Source: Lysinibacillus odysseyi
Lineage (GTDB): Bacteria > Bacillota > Bacilli > Bacillales_A > Planococcaceae
Direction of reading: 5' to 3'
Assembly (NCBI GenBank): GCA_014595895.1
Contig: JABUKB010000001.1
Coordinates: forward strand, 1,612,001 to 1,676,000
DNA: 64,000 nucleotides
In this document: in pieces, positions 36,465-46,567 of the stretch
How positions within the stretch are numbered: the first letter of the stretch is position 1
Layout: each line of letters opens with the position of its first letter
Translations under genes and position numbers: made by a program
Notes under the pieces: generated by a model
Databases searched by the model: none
Told to the model about the DNA's origin: nothing
The model's input: only the letters and a program-made list of their open reading frames with translations

Positions 36465-37889
36465 TTGAAAATACTACTTATGGATCGAAATGTACAGGAA
36501 CTGTTGGGGATTCGGTGGTATTTACAAACTTATCTGGCTGGAGATGTGCAAATACAATACAGCACCAACGCCACCAATGCAGCCACGATGATGCATTTAT
36601 TTCAGCCAGACGTGCTCATTATTAACATCGATTTACTGCCTGATCGACAGGATGTGGCGATTTATACACTATTGCAGCATGGTCATTGTCATGTTTTTGG
36701 CATGACGGCTGAGCCTGTTTTTCAAACCGCTATTAAAGCAATCGCTCTTCATGCGAAGGACTTATTTATGAAACCTGTGGATCTGGAGCAGTTAAAAAGG
36801 CAATTGACTCTGCTAAAAAAACCACAGCCTTCCCCTGTAAAAAATGATTCGTTTTATATGCAATTATTTCTTGGCACACAAACAACCGACTCTATTTTTA
36901 TCTTAATAGAACCTGAGCATACTTCTTGTATACAACAGTTATATGAATGGCTTTCCACATCTATTTTATTTAAGCATGTGAAAGTATACCCTTTTTCAAA
37001 GTGGCTTGTGTGCTTATTTCCCCCGGGGAATGTGGAAAAGGATGTAAAAGTTTTGCAAAAAGAATGGCATCAACAAACACATATTTCTTTGAATATTAGT
37101 GTATATGATGAGGTAAAAGCGACACTGGCTGCTTGTTACCGCGCTGCCCAAAAAGCACTAGAGCAATGTTTTTATAAGGGGTTCGGGCATATTTTTTATA
37201 CATCCCAACAGTTGGAGCCTGTATCGTTTGACCCGTTGCTATCACCAGAGCAGCAACGGTCTATCATTAATAGTTTGGAGCAGCTGGATATAGAAAGTTT
37301 TCATCAGTTTCTCTATCCCATTCAAAAGGGGTTTTACGATCAAGAGGATGTGAGAGTTCATCTAACAAGCATACTCGCTCAAGTGCGACGCTTTATGTTG
37401 AAACATAAACTCCAGCAAATCGCTTCGTTCGAACAGCAGTATCGTCAATTGTTCCGATTTATTATGGAGCATCCGATTTTATACACAATTATTAATGAAA
37501 TTACCTTTTTTACAGAGACACTTATCCAAGAAGTACAACAGCAAAAAATAAATGCGCCGGTGCATGTTGTTTTTTTGGCGAAAGAAATCATTGAGCAACA
37601 GTATGCGAACTCTTCCTTAACTTTGACGAAAGCCGCCAAAGAGCTAGGCATTAGCAGCAATTATTTGAGTACATTATTTGCACAGGAAGAAAAGATACCT
37701 TTTAAAAAATATTTACAGCTTTACCGTTTAGAAAAAGCTGCTCAATTGCTGTTAACGAGCGATGCTACTATTGCCGAAATTGCCCATGCTACAGGTTTTG
37801 AAGACCCCAATTATTTCAGTAAAATTTTCAAACAGCAAAAAGGCAGCTCACCTAGAAAATATAAGCTATTTTCCATCCATACAGAATGA
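36465..37889 (+). CDS. AraC-family regulator with degenerate receiver domain
   Basis: A 474-residue transcription regulator starting at TTG 36465 (AGGGGGATT upstream). Residues 1-115 look like a response-regulator receiver: KILLMDRN, PDVLIINIDLLPD and FMKPVDL with the conserved Lys. But the acidic pair is reduced to DR, and the phospho-Asp is out of register (Ile at the usual place), so phosphorylation is doubtful. Residues 375-470 hold two AraC helix-turn-helix units (LTLTKAAKELGISSNYLSTLF and ATIAEIAHATGFEDPNYFSKIF). It is divergent from hutH and is therefore the likely hut regulator; this is inferred from position. Confidence 0.8.
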   Translation: MKILLMDRNVQELLGIRWYLQTYLAGDVQIQYSTNATNAATMMHLFQPDVLIINIDLLPDRQDVAIYTLLQHGHCHVFGMTAEPVFQTAIKAIALHAKDLFMKPVDLEQLKRQLTLLKKPQPSPVKNDSFYMQLFLGTQTTDSIFILIEPEHTSCIQQLYEWLSTSILFKHVKVYPFSKWLVCLFPPGNVEKDVKVLQKEWHQQTHISLNISVYDEVKATLAACYRAAQKALEQCFYKGFGHIFYTSQQLEPVSFDPLLSPEQQRSIINSLEQLDIESFHQFLYPIQKGFYDQEDVRVHLTSILAQVRRFMLKHKLQQIASFEQQYRQLFRFIMEHPILYTIINEITFFTETLIQEVQQQKINAPVHVVFLAKEIIEQQYANSSLTLTKAAKELGISSNYLSTLFAQEEKIPFKKYLQLYRLEKAAQLLLTSDATIAEIAHATGFEDPNYFSKIFKQQKGSSPRKYKLFSIHTE

Positions 37890-37931
37890 ATTACTGCCTA
37901 CTAGATTGTATAAATGAAAGGGATGATTCGT

Positions 37932-38399
37932 ATGTTTTTTCAAACAAAAAAGCCAGCAACGCCTATATTGGATACTTATGAACAAGTAAAAACGCTCGTT
38001 ACTGCTTTACTGCATTATGAATGCCCTGAACATCTTGAACGCCATCATATTCTCTATACAACCAATCAAAGATTAGAACAATTCAGAGAAACACGTAATT
38101 ACTACCGCCAGCAAATTGATGCGGCTACAGCAACTGGTACATTTTCAAGGCAAGTTTATGAAAGCGCTAACCAAAAATACAATCAATTATATTTGTTGAT
38201 ACGAGCTTATATGCATTTATCGGATGAACAAAAACGCGATCATTTCAATCATCATTTTTGTTTTTCCGATACACGCATAGACACGCTATTTCATCATTAT
38301 AAAAGGCATCAAGAGTACCCATTGGCGGCTGAGTTGGTGCCGCACTTTTGGCAAGCCCTGAAAGACGACCTAACCCCCCTGCTGACACAAATAGAATAA
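37932..38399 (+). CDS. Hypothetical His/Tyr-rich helical protein
   Basis: A 155-residue cytosolic protein from ATG 37932-37934 (GAAAGGGATGA at 7-8 nt; an earlier ATG at 37914 lacks a site). It is rich in His, Tyr, Gln and Arg and looks all-helical, with several HH pairs (for example ERHHIL, FNHHFCF, LFHHYKRH). No signal peptide or known motif is seen. It sits between the AraC-type regulator and the EcsC gene on the same strand and may be co-transcribed. Function unknown. Confidence 0.6.
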   Translation: MFFQTKKPATPILDTYEQVKTLVTALLHYECPEHLERHHILYTTNQRLEQFRETRNYYRQQIDAATATGTFSRQVYESANQKYNQLYLLIRAYMHLSDEQKRDHFNHHFCFSDTRIDTLFHHYKRHQEYPLAAELVPHFWQALKDDLTPLLTQIE

Positions 38400-38464
38400 A
38401 TTTGTTACACTTAAGTGAAACAAAATTATCTTTCGCACGTAAGAGATGTATAGGAGTTGACGTA

Positions 38465-39262
38465 ATGGAAACAACAGAACAGTTACTGCGATATTTAGAT
38501 GAAATTGAACAGTGGGAGCAAGATCAAAAAGGACTTTGGTTTTGGGAGAAAATCGGGCGCCTCCCTTTTAAGGTATTGGATAAACTCACACCTTCCTTTA
38601 TTCAAGAGAAAATAGGCACGCTTATTTCCGAGCTTGCTAACTTTGTCCAAACGGGCGGTCAATATTTGATTAGCCGAGGGAGCATGCTGAAAATCATCCA
38701 AAAAAATACCCTATCTCCAGTAGAAACATTAGAGGATGTACAACATATGCCTGTGGAGGATATGTTAAAAATCAGCGAGTTCTTGCAGAAGAACCGTAAA
38801 AATTTTGCGACTGCTCAAGGTGCCTCGACCGGATTTGGTGGTATTTTTACCATTGCGATCGATATCCCGGTCATTTTAGGGTTGGCGTTAAAAACGCTTC
38901 AGGAAATTGCACTCGTTCATGGCTATGATCCAAACGATAAAGTGGAACGCATTTTTATTGTGAAATGTTTGCAATTTGCCTCATCAGATATTGTCGGCAA
39001 AGAAGCAATCTTAAAAGAACTTTCTGCGATGCAGGGGGTTTCTGCACAAGAGATGATGTCTCAGTTAAAAGGCTGGCAGGAAGTCTTTTTCACCTACCGT
39101 GACCATTTTGGCATGAAAAAGCTATTCCAAATGATTCCGGTTGCCGGCATGTTATTCGGTGCCTATGCGAACCGTACGATGATTCATGATATTGCGGAGG
39201 CTGGGACAATGCTTTATCGGAAACGAAGAATTATGGAGCGGTTAAAAGAGGAAAATATATAG
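38465..39262 (+). CDS. EcsC family protein
   Basis: A 265-residue protein from ATG 38465-38467 (TAGGAGTTG upstream); the longer open frame lacks a ribosome site and overlaps the previous gene. The EcsC domain (about 90-250) is recognised from GFGGIFTIAIDIPVILGLAL, the KTLQEIALVHGYDP segment and FIVKCLQFASSD. One or two segments (about 115-135 and 220-240) may associate with the membrane. Family members lie near ABC transporter or secretion genes in bacilli, but the activity is unknown. Confidence 0.8.
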   Translation: METTEQLLRYLDEIEQWEQDQKGLWFWEKIGRLPFKVLDKLTPSFIQEKIGTLISELANFVQTGGQYLISRGSMLKIIQKNTLSPVETLEDVQHMPVEDMLKISEFLQKNRKNFATAQGASTGFGGIFTIAIDIPVILGLALKTLQEIALVHGYDPNDKVERIFIVKCLQFASSDIVGKEAILKELSAMQGVSAQEMMSQLKGWQEVFFTYRDHFGMKKLFQMIPVAGMLFGAYANRTMIHDIAEAGTMLYRKRRIMERLKEENI

Positions 39263-39585
39263 GAAAAAGCAGTGAGGTTTTCACGAAGCTGCTTAGCTGT
39301 CTAATACAAAACACAAAGCGAGACTGTTAATTAACATAACAATTAACAGTCTCTTTTTATTGAGATATAAGGATTGATAATGAATTGGTACCATTAACAA
39401 ACAAATTAGCAATTATGAAATATTTACTAATGAATCGTATAGAATTTATAAAATATTATATTTTTTATTGTTCAGCAAACAGGCAGTTTAGTTGAAGAAA
39501 GATAATATAGAATTTCGAACTTTTACGAACCTATTTCGTTAAATACTGTAAATTACTGATAAAGAAAAAGAAGGTGGGATTTGTA
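39263..39585. other. Intergenic stretch, AT-rich
   Basis: Beyond the terminator at 39320-39358 I see only AT-rich DNA and no open frame with a ribosome site. It presumably carries the promoter of the following lipoprotein gene, but no clear -35/-10 pair stands out. Confidence 0.5.
39320..39358 (+). terminator. Terminator after the EcsC gene
   Basis: A 13-bp perfect stem (GAGACTGTTAATT / AATTAACAGTCTC) with an 8-nt loop and a TTTTT run. Confidence 0.92.
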
Positions 39586-40101
39586 TTGAAAGATAAAACA
39601 AAATGCGGAACGCTAATTTTTAGCTTTTTTATGCTTTTATTTTTAATGGGATGCGACCCTTTCACTAAGAACAAATCAGACTTTTATAATAATACGGAGA
39701 GTATTAACCTCTCCGAAGAAAATGTAAATTCAATTACATTAAACTCAACTGAAAATGATGTCATCGGAGCTTTTGGTAAACCAATCGAAGTCAAGAATGG
39801 AACGAACCCAAAATCAAAATATCTCATTTATGAAGGAATCGAGTTTGAGATGATTGAAGATAAAGTGAATCGCTATTATTTCAACAACAATTATCAAACT
39901 GCTAGAGGCATTACAGTAGGCGATACAAAAGAAAGTGTAATTCAAGCATATGGTGAGAATTTTTATGAAAGAGTGGAAAGTGGATTAAATACAATTGGAT
40001 ATTTTGATAAAGAAAATATGACTAATTTAGAAATTGGATTTAAAGATAATAAAACCGTGATATTACTCATTGAGAAAGTTGAATCTCCTAATAAAAATTA
40101 A
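39586..40101 (+). CDS. Lipoprotein with two BamE/SmpA-like repeats
   Basis: A 171-residue exported lipoprotein from TTG 39586 (AAGGTGG at 9 nt). The signal peptide ends in LMGC (about Cys23). The mature part has two copies of a motif: STENDVIGAFGKPIEV (about 53-68) and GDTKESVIQAYGENFYE (about 108-124), each followed by beta strands. This G-x-T-x-x-x-V-x-x-x-G-x-P pattern recalls the BamE/SmpA (BLIP-like) fold. Function unknown. Base use is more AT-rich than the neighbours, suggesting recent acquisition. Confidence 0.75.
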   Translation: MKDKTKCGTLIFSFFMLLFLMGCDPFTKNKSDFYNNTESINLSEENVNSITLNSTENDVIGAFGKPIEVKNGTNPKSKYLIYEGIEFEMIEDKVNRYYFNNNYQTARGITVGDTKESVIQAYGENFYERVESGLNTIGYFDKENMTNLEIGFKDNKTVILLIEKVESPNKN

Positions 40102-40173
40102 AGGGATTGTTACTTATTTGAAGCCCTTTTAAAGAGATGTGCTTATACGGAAATACTTATAAAAAGGCTTCGT

Positions 40174-40199
40174 TTAATCGAGAAAACGAAGCCCTTTTA
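40174..40199. terminator. Bidirectional terminator between lipoprotein gene and recO
   Basis: GGCTTCGTTT pairs with AAACGAAGCC around a short loop. Flanking AAAA and TTTT let it work for the lipoprotein gene on plus and recO on minus. Confidence 0.85.
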
Positions 40200-40264
40200 T
40201 GGACCAAAAACATTGTTAATGATTGTATTAATTGCACTAATAATTTACGGGTCAGAATTTTGTC

Positions 40265-41047
40265 TCACTGCTCTTTTTCTTCTTCAGGCTGCTGTCGCTG
40301 CAAAAGCGGTGTGCGCTCTAATTGCTCGATAAACGACCTCGATTTCAAACGTATACCCGTCTGCTCCTCGTAAATGGTCGTCACAATTTTTTTGATTAGC
40401 TTTTTTGTGTGAGGCTTTAAATCAAGCTTTCCTACCTGATCGATTGGTACGGTATAAAACATACGAATTAACTTTAATTGCGTAGGAGAGAGTCGGATAA
40501 TATAAGGGTCTATATGGTAGCAAGCATGACATAAAAATCCTCCTTGCGTAAAGGAAAAGGCAAATTCTCCTTCTACCGTCCCACAGCTTGCACAACAATG
40601 TAAAACTGGCTGCACCCCTGCATAAGGAAGCATCTTCCAATCTACAAATAACGTAATCGCCTCCGGATCAAATCCCTCATCAATCGCTGTTAATGATTGC
40701 AATAGCACCTCAAAGGCAAATGGCTCGGCGCCGCCTTCTTCTACTAACTTATCCACTAGCTCTACTATATAACTGGCATATGCCGTTGCCACGATATCTG
40801 TTTGAAGCGTACGCATCGCATTAAAATGTTCGCCTTGTTGCAATGTACCCATACCCCTTGTATGCTGCACCATAAAACTGGCATGCATAAATGGCTGCGT
40901 CACGCCTGCTAAACGACTCGTTGGCTTTTTAGCACCACGCGCCATGCAGGCTACCTTCCCTGCTTCACGTGTCATCAATGTAACGATTTTATTGGACTCT
41001 CCGTATGCTTTTGATTTCAGCACAATTCCTTCCCATTTATGCAGCAT
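40265..41047 (-). CDS. recO: DNA repair protein RecO
   Basis: A 260-residue recombination mediator that helps load RecA onto SSB-coated single strands. The N-terminal OB-fold starts MLHKWEGIVLKSKAYGESN, with VTLMTREAGKV. A four-Cys zinc site is formed by CASC (about 147-150) and CHAC (about 170-173). The C-terminus is helical and Glu-rich. AAGGAAGTG precedes the ATG. It lies upstream of no coupled gene here: a terminator and TATAAT-like promoter separate it from era. The small gene yqzL that precedes recO in B. subtilis is absent. Confidence 0.95.
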   Translation of the reverse strand: MLHKWEGIVLKSKAYGESNKIVTLMTREAGKVACMARGAKKPTSRLAGVTQPFMHASFMVQHTRGMGTLQQGEHFNAMRTLQTDIVATAYASYIVELVDKLVEEGGAEPFAFEVLLQSLTAIDEGFDPEAITLFVDWKMLPYAGVQPVLHCCASCGTVEGEFAFSFTQGGFLCHACYHIDPYIIRLSPTQLKLIRMFYTVPIDQVGKLDLKPHTKKLIKKIVTTIYEEQTGIRLKSRSFIEQLERTPLLQRQQPEEEKEQ

Positions 41048-41135
41048 ATGTACACTTCCTTACTCCAATTAGTCCTTTCATTATACATGAGGGTCGCGTT
41101 TTTAGGGTGATTCGTCCATTAAAAAGGCAATAAAA

Positions 41136-41163
41136 AGACAGAAGCACTCCTCTCGCTTCTGCC
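41136..41163 (-). terminator. Terminator of era
   Basis: GACAGAAGC pairs with GCTTCTGCC (one mismatch) with a 9-nt loop and a TCTTTTTATT tail on the minus strand, 12 nt after the era stop. Confidence 0.8.
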
Positions 41164-41174
41164 CTTTCCCTATA

Positions 41175-42091
41175 TTAATACTCGTCTTCACGGAAACCGT
41201 AATCACGTAAATGTGTTTGTTTGTTACGCCAATCCTTTTGTACTTTTACCCACAGTTCTAAATATACTTTTGAGCCTAGTAACATTTCGATATCTTTACG
41301 AGCTCGTGTGCCCACCTCTTTTAATAGGGCACCCTTTTTCCCGATGACAATTCCCTTTTGCGAGTCACGTTCTACCATGATGGTAGCCTGCACGCGGATT
41401 TTATCGTTATTTTCTTCGTCTCGTTTAATTTTATCGATGACAACCGCAATCGAATGAGGAATTTCCTCGCGCGTTAAATGCAGTACTTTTTCACGTATCA
41501 GTTCTGAAATAATAAAACGCTCTGGATGATCGGTTACTTGATCTGCAGGGTAATATTGCGGTCCTTCTGGTAAGTATTTTTCTAATACCCCCAGCAAGTT
41601 TTCTACGTTATTTCCTTGCAACGCAGAAATCGGCACAATTTCAGCGAACGGGTACTTATCTTTATACGAGGCAATAATATCTACTAGTGCATCTGGATGC
41701 ACTTGATCGATTTTATTGATAATAAGGAAAACAGGTGTTTTATTGCCTTCTAGCAGTTCAATAATAAACTCGTCACCCTTGCCGATCTCTTGCTCCGCAT
41801 TGACCATAAACATAATGATATCCACTTCACGTAGCGTATTCTTTGCCACCTTCAGCATAAACTCACCTAGCTTATGCTTTGGCTTATGAATACCAGGTGT
41901 ATCAATGAAAATCATTTGAGATGCATCTTGCGTCAATACCCCTTGTACTTTATTTCTTGTTGTTTGTGGTTTGTCTGACATGATGGCAATTTTTTGCCCG
42001 ATCACACGGTTTAAAAATGTGGATTTGCCCACATTTGGACGACCGATAATCGAGATAAACCCAGACTTGAACCCTTGTTTGTTTTCTAGCA

Positions 42092-42092
<1 letters not shown>
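41175..42092 (-). CDS. era: GTPase Era
   Basis: A 305-residue ribosome-assembly GTPase that binds 16S rRNA near its 3' end. G1: GRPNVGKS (residues 17-24). G2: [10 protein letters not shown]3: DTPG (about 60-63). G4: NKID. G5: SALQ. The KH domain (about 205-290) has the [17 protein letters not shown] loop. Its ATG overlaps the cdd stop as TAATG, which indicates translational coupling. Last gene of the pgpH-ybeY-dgkA-cdd-era run. All motifs are intact. Confidence 0.98.
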
Positions 42093-42502
<410 letters not shown>

Positions 42503-42862
42503 TTAGAAAAATTTCGCCCATTTCGGTAAAAATATGAGTAGTCCGATTATAACACTTGCCACAGCAAAAACAAGCACGGCGCCCGCTGCAATATCCTTTG
42601 CTTGCTTAGCTAACGGATGAATATCAGGCGATGCTAAATCGACAACACGTTCTATTGCCGTATTTAGCATCTCTGCCATGACCATCACAGCCATGACAAG
42701 AGTAATCACTGCCCATTCCATTACCGATAACCCTGTTATTAGCCCTGCTATCACAACAAGGACTACACATGTTACATGAATCTTTACATTTTGCTCTTTT
42801 AAAGCTTGGCTGATTCCCTCAAGGGCATAACCAAATGATCGGATCAGTTTTTTTATATCCAT
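42503..42862 (-). CDS. dgkA: Undecaprenol/diacylglycerol kinase DgkA
   Basis: A 119-residue membrane kinase with three helices. The family motif AEMLNTAIERVVDL (about residues 62-75), with catalytic Glu, and a second acidic region at the N-terminus (FGYALEGISQALKEQNVKIH) are seen. In Gram-positives this enzyme mainly phosphorylates undecaprenol, recycling the wall carrier lipid. The start overlaps the ybeY stop as TAATG. The conserved ybeY-dgkA-cdd-era order matches B. subtilis. Confidence 0.95.
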   Translation of the reverse strand: MDIKKLIRSFGYALEGISQALKEQNVKIHVTCVVLVVIAGLITGLSVMEWAVITLVMAVMVMAEMLNTAIERVVDLASPDIHPLAKQAKDIAAGAVLVFAVASVIIGLLIFLPKWAKFF

Positions 42863-43335
42863 TAGTCACGTGCCAGACCAAAAGAAGCCAAAATAGCGTC
42901 TTGCTTACCGAACATTTCTTTTTCATCTGCTTCTGTCATATGATCATAGCCTAATAGGTGCAAGAAACCATGCACAGCTAAAAACCCTAGCTCACGTTCA
43001 AATGAATGCCCATATTCCGCTGCTTGTTCACGTGTACGGTCGGTTGAAATAATAATATCTCCTAACACGCGCGGCATGCCCTCACCGATAATCTGGACTT
43101 CTCCTTCTCCCATTTCCTCTAACGCAAACGAAATAACGTCTGTAGGCTGGTCTTTATCACGGTATTCTCGATTGATTTCACGAATCGCTTCGTTGGTTAC
43201 AAACGTGACAGACACTTCTGAACCTTCTTCAATTTCTTCTGCCTTCGCAGCATGTTGCAGCAGCTTTTCTACAAGTTTCATATGTTCATCCTGTACTTCC
43301 TGTGTTTCATCTAAAAAATCAATAGTTAAAATCAT
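42862..43335 (-). CDS. ybeY: rRNA maturation endoribonuclease YbeY
   Basis: A 157-residue zinc metalloprotein involved in 16S rRNA 3'-end maturation and ribosome quality control. The zinc motif [11 protein letters not shown] (about residues 120-130) is intact, and the conserved [18 protein letters not shown] stretch precedes it (about 57-74). The ATG lies directly after the pgpH stop, with AAGGAG inside the pgpH end. Placed between pgpH and dgkA, as in other bacilli. Confidence 0.96.
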   Translation of the reverse strand: MILTIDFLDETQEVQDEHMKLVEKLLQHAAKAEEIEEGSEVSVTFVTNEAIREINREYRDKDQPTDVISFALEEMGEGEVQIIGEGMPRVLGDIIISTDRTREQAAEYGHSFERELGFLAVHGFLHLLGYDHMTEADEKEMFGKQDAILASFGLARD

Positions 43336-45453
43336 TTATAGCTCCTTCTTTTCCGTTGGATATTCAATACGAGAATGGAATACACCATTCAATGTTTCAC
43401 AAAAAGATTGTTCTATCACTTTCAATTCTCTTAACGAAATATCGCATTCGTCAAATTGATCATCTTCTACACGCTCTTGGATAATTGATTGCACTAATTT
43501 CTGAATTTTCTCGGAAGTAGGGTCCTTCATCGAACGAACAGCCGCCTCTACACTATCAGCAATGCTAATAACTGCTGCTTCCTTTGTTTGCGGTTTCGGA
43601 CCAGGGTAGCGAAAATCAGCCTCATTTACTTCTTCCCCATCTTCCTTTGCTTTATACAAGAAATATTTTAATGTACTCGTCCCGTGATGCTGCAAGGCAA
43701 TGTCGATAATTTCTTTTGGCATTTTGTGCTGATGCAGGAGCTCTGCACCGTCTGTCGTATGTGCTATGATAATCTCTGCACTTGCATCCGGCGATAATGA
43801 ATCATGCGGGTTGGCTCCTAATTGATTCTCAATAAAGAAACGGGGTCTTCGTGTTTTCCCTACATCATGATAATAACAACCTACACGTGCTAAAAGACCA
43901 TCTGCGCCAATCGCTTCACAAGCTGCATCGGCTAAATTGGCTACCATGACACTATGGTGATAAGTACCCGGCGTTTCAGTAAGAAGCTTTTTAAACAATG
44001 GATGATTAGGGTTTGCTAATTCAACCAATCGCATTGTTGAAAGAATACCAAATAAGGATTCAAAGAACGGCAGCAACCCCATTGTTAGCGCCCCGGACAA
44101 TAAGCCTGATAATATCGCCGCTACCATGTAGAATATAATTTCCTGTATGCCGTACACGGTTTGCGTCATCAATAAATAAAAGACAATAAAAACAATATTG
44201 ACACCCATGACAATCGCACTGGCCTGTAAAATATGGGAACGCTTCTCTACATTGCGCATAAAGAACAGTGTAGCAAAACCGCCAAATAAAATATATAACG
44301 CTATATCCATTTGCAAAATCGCCGCATAATTTTGCTGGAATGTCAGACCGGCAGATGCTGCAATCAAAATGGTAATTAAACTGGCTAAACGTTCATTCGT
44401 TAAAATCTGCGCTAACATTGTTGCCATTGCCGTCGGGAAGATAAAGCCGACTAGTACGCTATAATGTTCCACTAACAAGCTTATTAACTCCATCGTGATA
44501 ATCGCACAAGTATAAATAATAATCGCGACTAATACTTGATTCATCTTTTCTTTGCCCGTCTCTGATGAACGGCTAAAGTAAATATAGAAAAAGGCCATTT
44601 GCAATACGATTAAAATAGCTAGCCCAATCATTGGCTTAAAGTAGTCTTCATTATTCGTTAAGCCTAATAACTCTAATTGCCGATAAATTTCTTGATCGAC
44701 TAACTCTCCTTCTAATACGATAATTTGCCCTTGCAAAATCTCTTTTGGCTCTACGGCATCTCTGGCCTGCCTTTTAGCAATGGCTGTTTTTTCTTCGTTG
44801 TATGTAATGGTTTCGACAATGGTTCCACGAGCAATAGCAATAGCTGTACTGAGCAAGTTCGGATCAATTGCCGAGTTACGCAGCGCACTTTCGATACTAT
44901 TACGTGTCGTCGCCATATCCGTTTTCCCGATATTTTCCGATAACGCTACTTTTACCTCATTCGCCAAAATATTGCGCGCAACCACTAATTGCTTTTCAGT
45001 AGCATACAGAAATGTCTTTAGTTCAGCATCCGCTAATGCTAAACTGCTTTGATTATCCGTTATTTCTTTCAACTGTTTCCTTAAATACAGCAACTTTTCT
45101 GCTTCTGTAATAACATTTTCTTCGACCATTTCTTTTTTCGCTTTGATCGCTAAATCAAATAACAGCATAATGGCAGAAGATTTTTGGTTGGCTAGCTCCG
45201 CATCATAATCATAGATAGGCCCTACATTTTCCTCTGCATTTTGCCTCTCTATCTCTGTTCTTTCCTCATCTACGACCGTCTTTGTCGCACGAATAGTCTC
45301 TGGTGCTAGACTGCCCATCGTAATATCATATGTAACGCCTCGTACATTATCAATCATCATTATATACTGTAAAAACCCTGTTACAGCAAGGATAAGGACC
45401 AAAAATAGACGGAAGCCTAGTAAGTCAATAAAGCGTTTCAATTGCTTTTCCAT
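43336..45453 (-). CDS. pgpH: 7TM-HD cyclic-di-AMP phosphodiesterase PgpH
   Basis: A 705-residue membrane phosphodiesterase of the 7TM-HD type, which degrades the second messenger c-di-AMP (B. subtilis YqfF). One N-terminal membrane segment (about 16-34) is followed by an extracellular domain of about 240 residues with helical Lys/Glu repeats. A bundle of seven membrane segments (about 275-470) precedes the cytosolic HD domain: YHHSVMVANLADAACEAIG, then CYYHDVGKTRRP (His-Asp) and later AHTTDG and HHGT. AAGGGGTG precedes the ATG. Confidence 0.95.
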   Translation of the reverse strand: MEKQLKRFIDLLGFRLFLVLILAVTGFLQYIMMIDNVRGVTYDITMGSLAPETIRATKTVVDEERTEIERQNAEENVGPIYDYDAELANQKSSAIMLLFDLAIKAKKEMVEENVITEAEKLLYLRKQLKEITDNQSSLALADAELKTFLYATEKQLVVARNILANEVKVALSENIGKTDMATTRNSIESALRNSAIDPNLLSTAIAIARGTIVETITYNEEKTAIAKRQARDAVEPKEILQGQIIVLEGELVDQEIYRQLELLGLTNNEDYFKPMIGLAILIVLQMAFFYIYFSRSSETGKEKMNQVLVAIIIYTCAIITMELISLLVEHYSVLVGFIFPTAMATMLAQILTNERLASLITILIAASAGLTFQQNYAAILQMDIALYILFGGFATLFFMRNVEKRSHILQASAIVMGVNIVFIVFYLLMTQTVYGIQEIIFYMVAAILSGLLSGALTMGLLPFFESLFGILSTMRLVELANPNHPLFKKLLTETPGTYHHSVMVANLADAACEAIGADGLLARVGCYYHDVGKTRRPRFFIENQLGANPHDSLSPDASAEIIIAHTTDGAELLHQHKMPKEIIDIALQHHGTSTLKYFLYKAKEDGEEVNEADFRYPGPKPQTKEAAVISIADSVEAAVRSMKDPTSEKIQKLVQSIIQERVEDDQFDECDISLRELKVIEQSFCETLNGVFHSRIEYPTEKKEL

Positions 45454-45549
45454 ATGTCACCCCTTCCATACCCCCTCTATTTTACCAATTAACGACTATA
45501 ATTTCATTGAAAAACAAGGTAAATTTATAAAGCTTATGTAAACAACAAA

Positions 45550-45588
45550 GGAGCTATCTCTAAGTTCTTCAACTTATCAGATAGCTCC
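45550..45588 (-). terminator. Terminator between phoH and pgpH
   Basis: GGAGCTATCT pairs with AGATAGCTCC, and the inner part (AAGTT / AACTT) extends the stem. It is followed by TTTGTTG on the minus strand, 19 nt after the phoH stop, and separates the sporulation/phoH unit from pgpH. Confidence 0.85.
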
Positions 45589-45607
45589 TCTATTCAATCA
45601 TCTTATA

Positions 45608-46567
45608 TTACAGCTCTTGATCCGAGTAGGCTGCGATTACTTTCGCTACAAGCGGGTGACGGACTACATCCCCTTGCTCAAGCATTTGGAAATGAATATC
45701 TTTCACGTATTTTAGTGTACGCTCCGCGATAATCAGCCCCGACTCTTGATTTTTCGGCAAATCAATCTGTGTTTTATCACCCGTGATCACCATTTTCGAG
45801 CCAAAGCCAAGTCGTGTTAAAAACATCTTCATTTGCTGATGCGTTGTGTTTTGTGCCTCATCTAAAATGACAAAAGCATCGTCTAATGTACGACCGCGCA
45901 TATAGGCTAACGGTGCAATTTCAATTGTTCCGCGTTCAATTAAACGCTGCGTCTGCTCTGTCCCGTAAATGTCATGCAGAGCATCATATAACGGGCGTAA
46001 ATAAGGGTCTACTTTTTCCTTTAAATCCCCCGGTAAAAAGCCTAATGATTCTCCTGCCTCTACAGCCGGACGTGTTAAAATAATACGTTTCACATGTCCA
46101 TTTTTTAATGCCTGTGTCGCCATGACAACAGCTAAATATGTTTTTCCTGTACCTGCTGGACCAATCCCAAATACCAGATCATTATGACGAATTGCTTTAA
46201 TATACTCACGCTGACCGACTGTTTTGGCCCGAATCGCTTTGCCTTTCGTGTTGCGGGCAATTTCCTCATCATAGAGCTCAGCGAAATATTCAATTGTCCC
46301 TTTGTTGGCCATTTCAATAGCTGTGGCTACATCACGTTGATCGATATTGATTCCTTTGCGGATGACTTGCAGAAGACTTGCTAAAATCTTTGTTGCTAGC
46401 TCTTTCTTTTCTGCATCATCACCGGCAATCTGAATGACTTCACCACGGGTAATAATATGTACATTGTAAGTTTCTTCGATTAATTTTAAATTGGCATCTG
46501 ACATCCCAATTAACATAACAGCTTCATTTGGGTTATCGACTAAAAGTTCTGTCATTTTTTCTGACAT
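45608..46567 (-). CDS. phoH: PhoH-family ATPase
   Basis: A 319-residue P-loop ATPase of the PhoH type, linked to RNA metabolism. Start ATG 46565-46567 with AGGAGAGG; the length equals that of the B. subtilis protein. The N-terminal KH-like part (MTELLVDNPNEAVMLIGMSD) precedes the ATPase core: Walker A GPAGTGKT (about residues 131-138), Walker B VILDEAQN (about 228-235), and the SKMVITGDKTQIDLP motif after it. It overlaps the end of yqfD by 35 nt, so it is coupled to it. Confidence 0.94.
   Translation of the reverse strand: MSEKMTELLVDNPNEAVMLIGMSDANLKLIEETYNVHIITRGEVIQIAGDDAEKKELATKILASLLQVIRKGINIDQRDVATAIEMANKGTIEYFAELYDEEIARNTKGKAIRAKTVGQREYIKAIRHNDLVFGIGPAGTGKTYLAVVMATQALKNGHVKRIILTRPAVEAGESLGFLPGDLKEKVDPYLRPLYDALHDIYGTEQTQRLIERGTIEIAPLAYMRGRTLDDAFVILDEAQNTTHQQMKMFLTRLGFGSKMVITGDKTQIDLPKNQESGLIIAERTLKYVKDIHFQMLEQGDVVRHPLVAKVIAAYSDQEL

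Noticed and set aside
40200-40330. Hydrophobic plus-strand frame (LLMIVLIALIIYGSEF) overlapping the end of recO
   Set aside because: It has no ribosome site, and half of it lies antisense inside the well-supported recO gene. Hydrophobic frames antisense to Lys/Glu-rich coding DNA are common.
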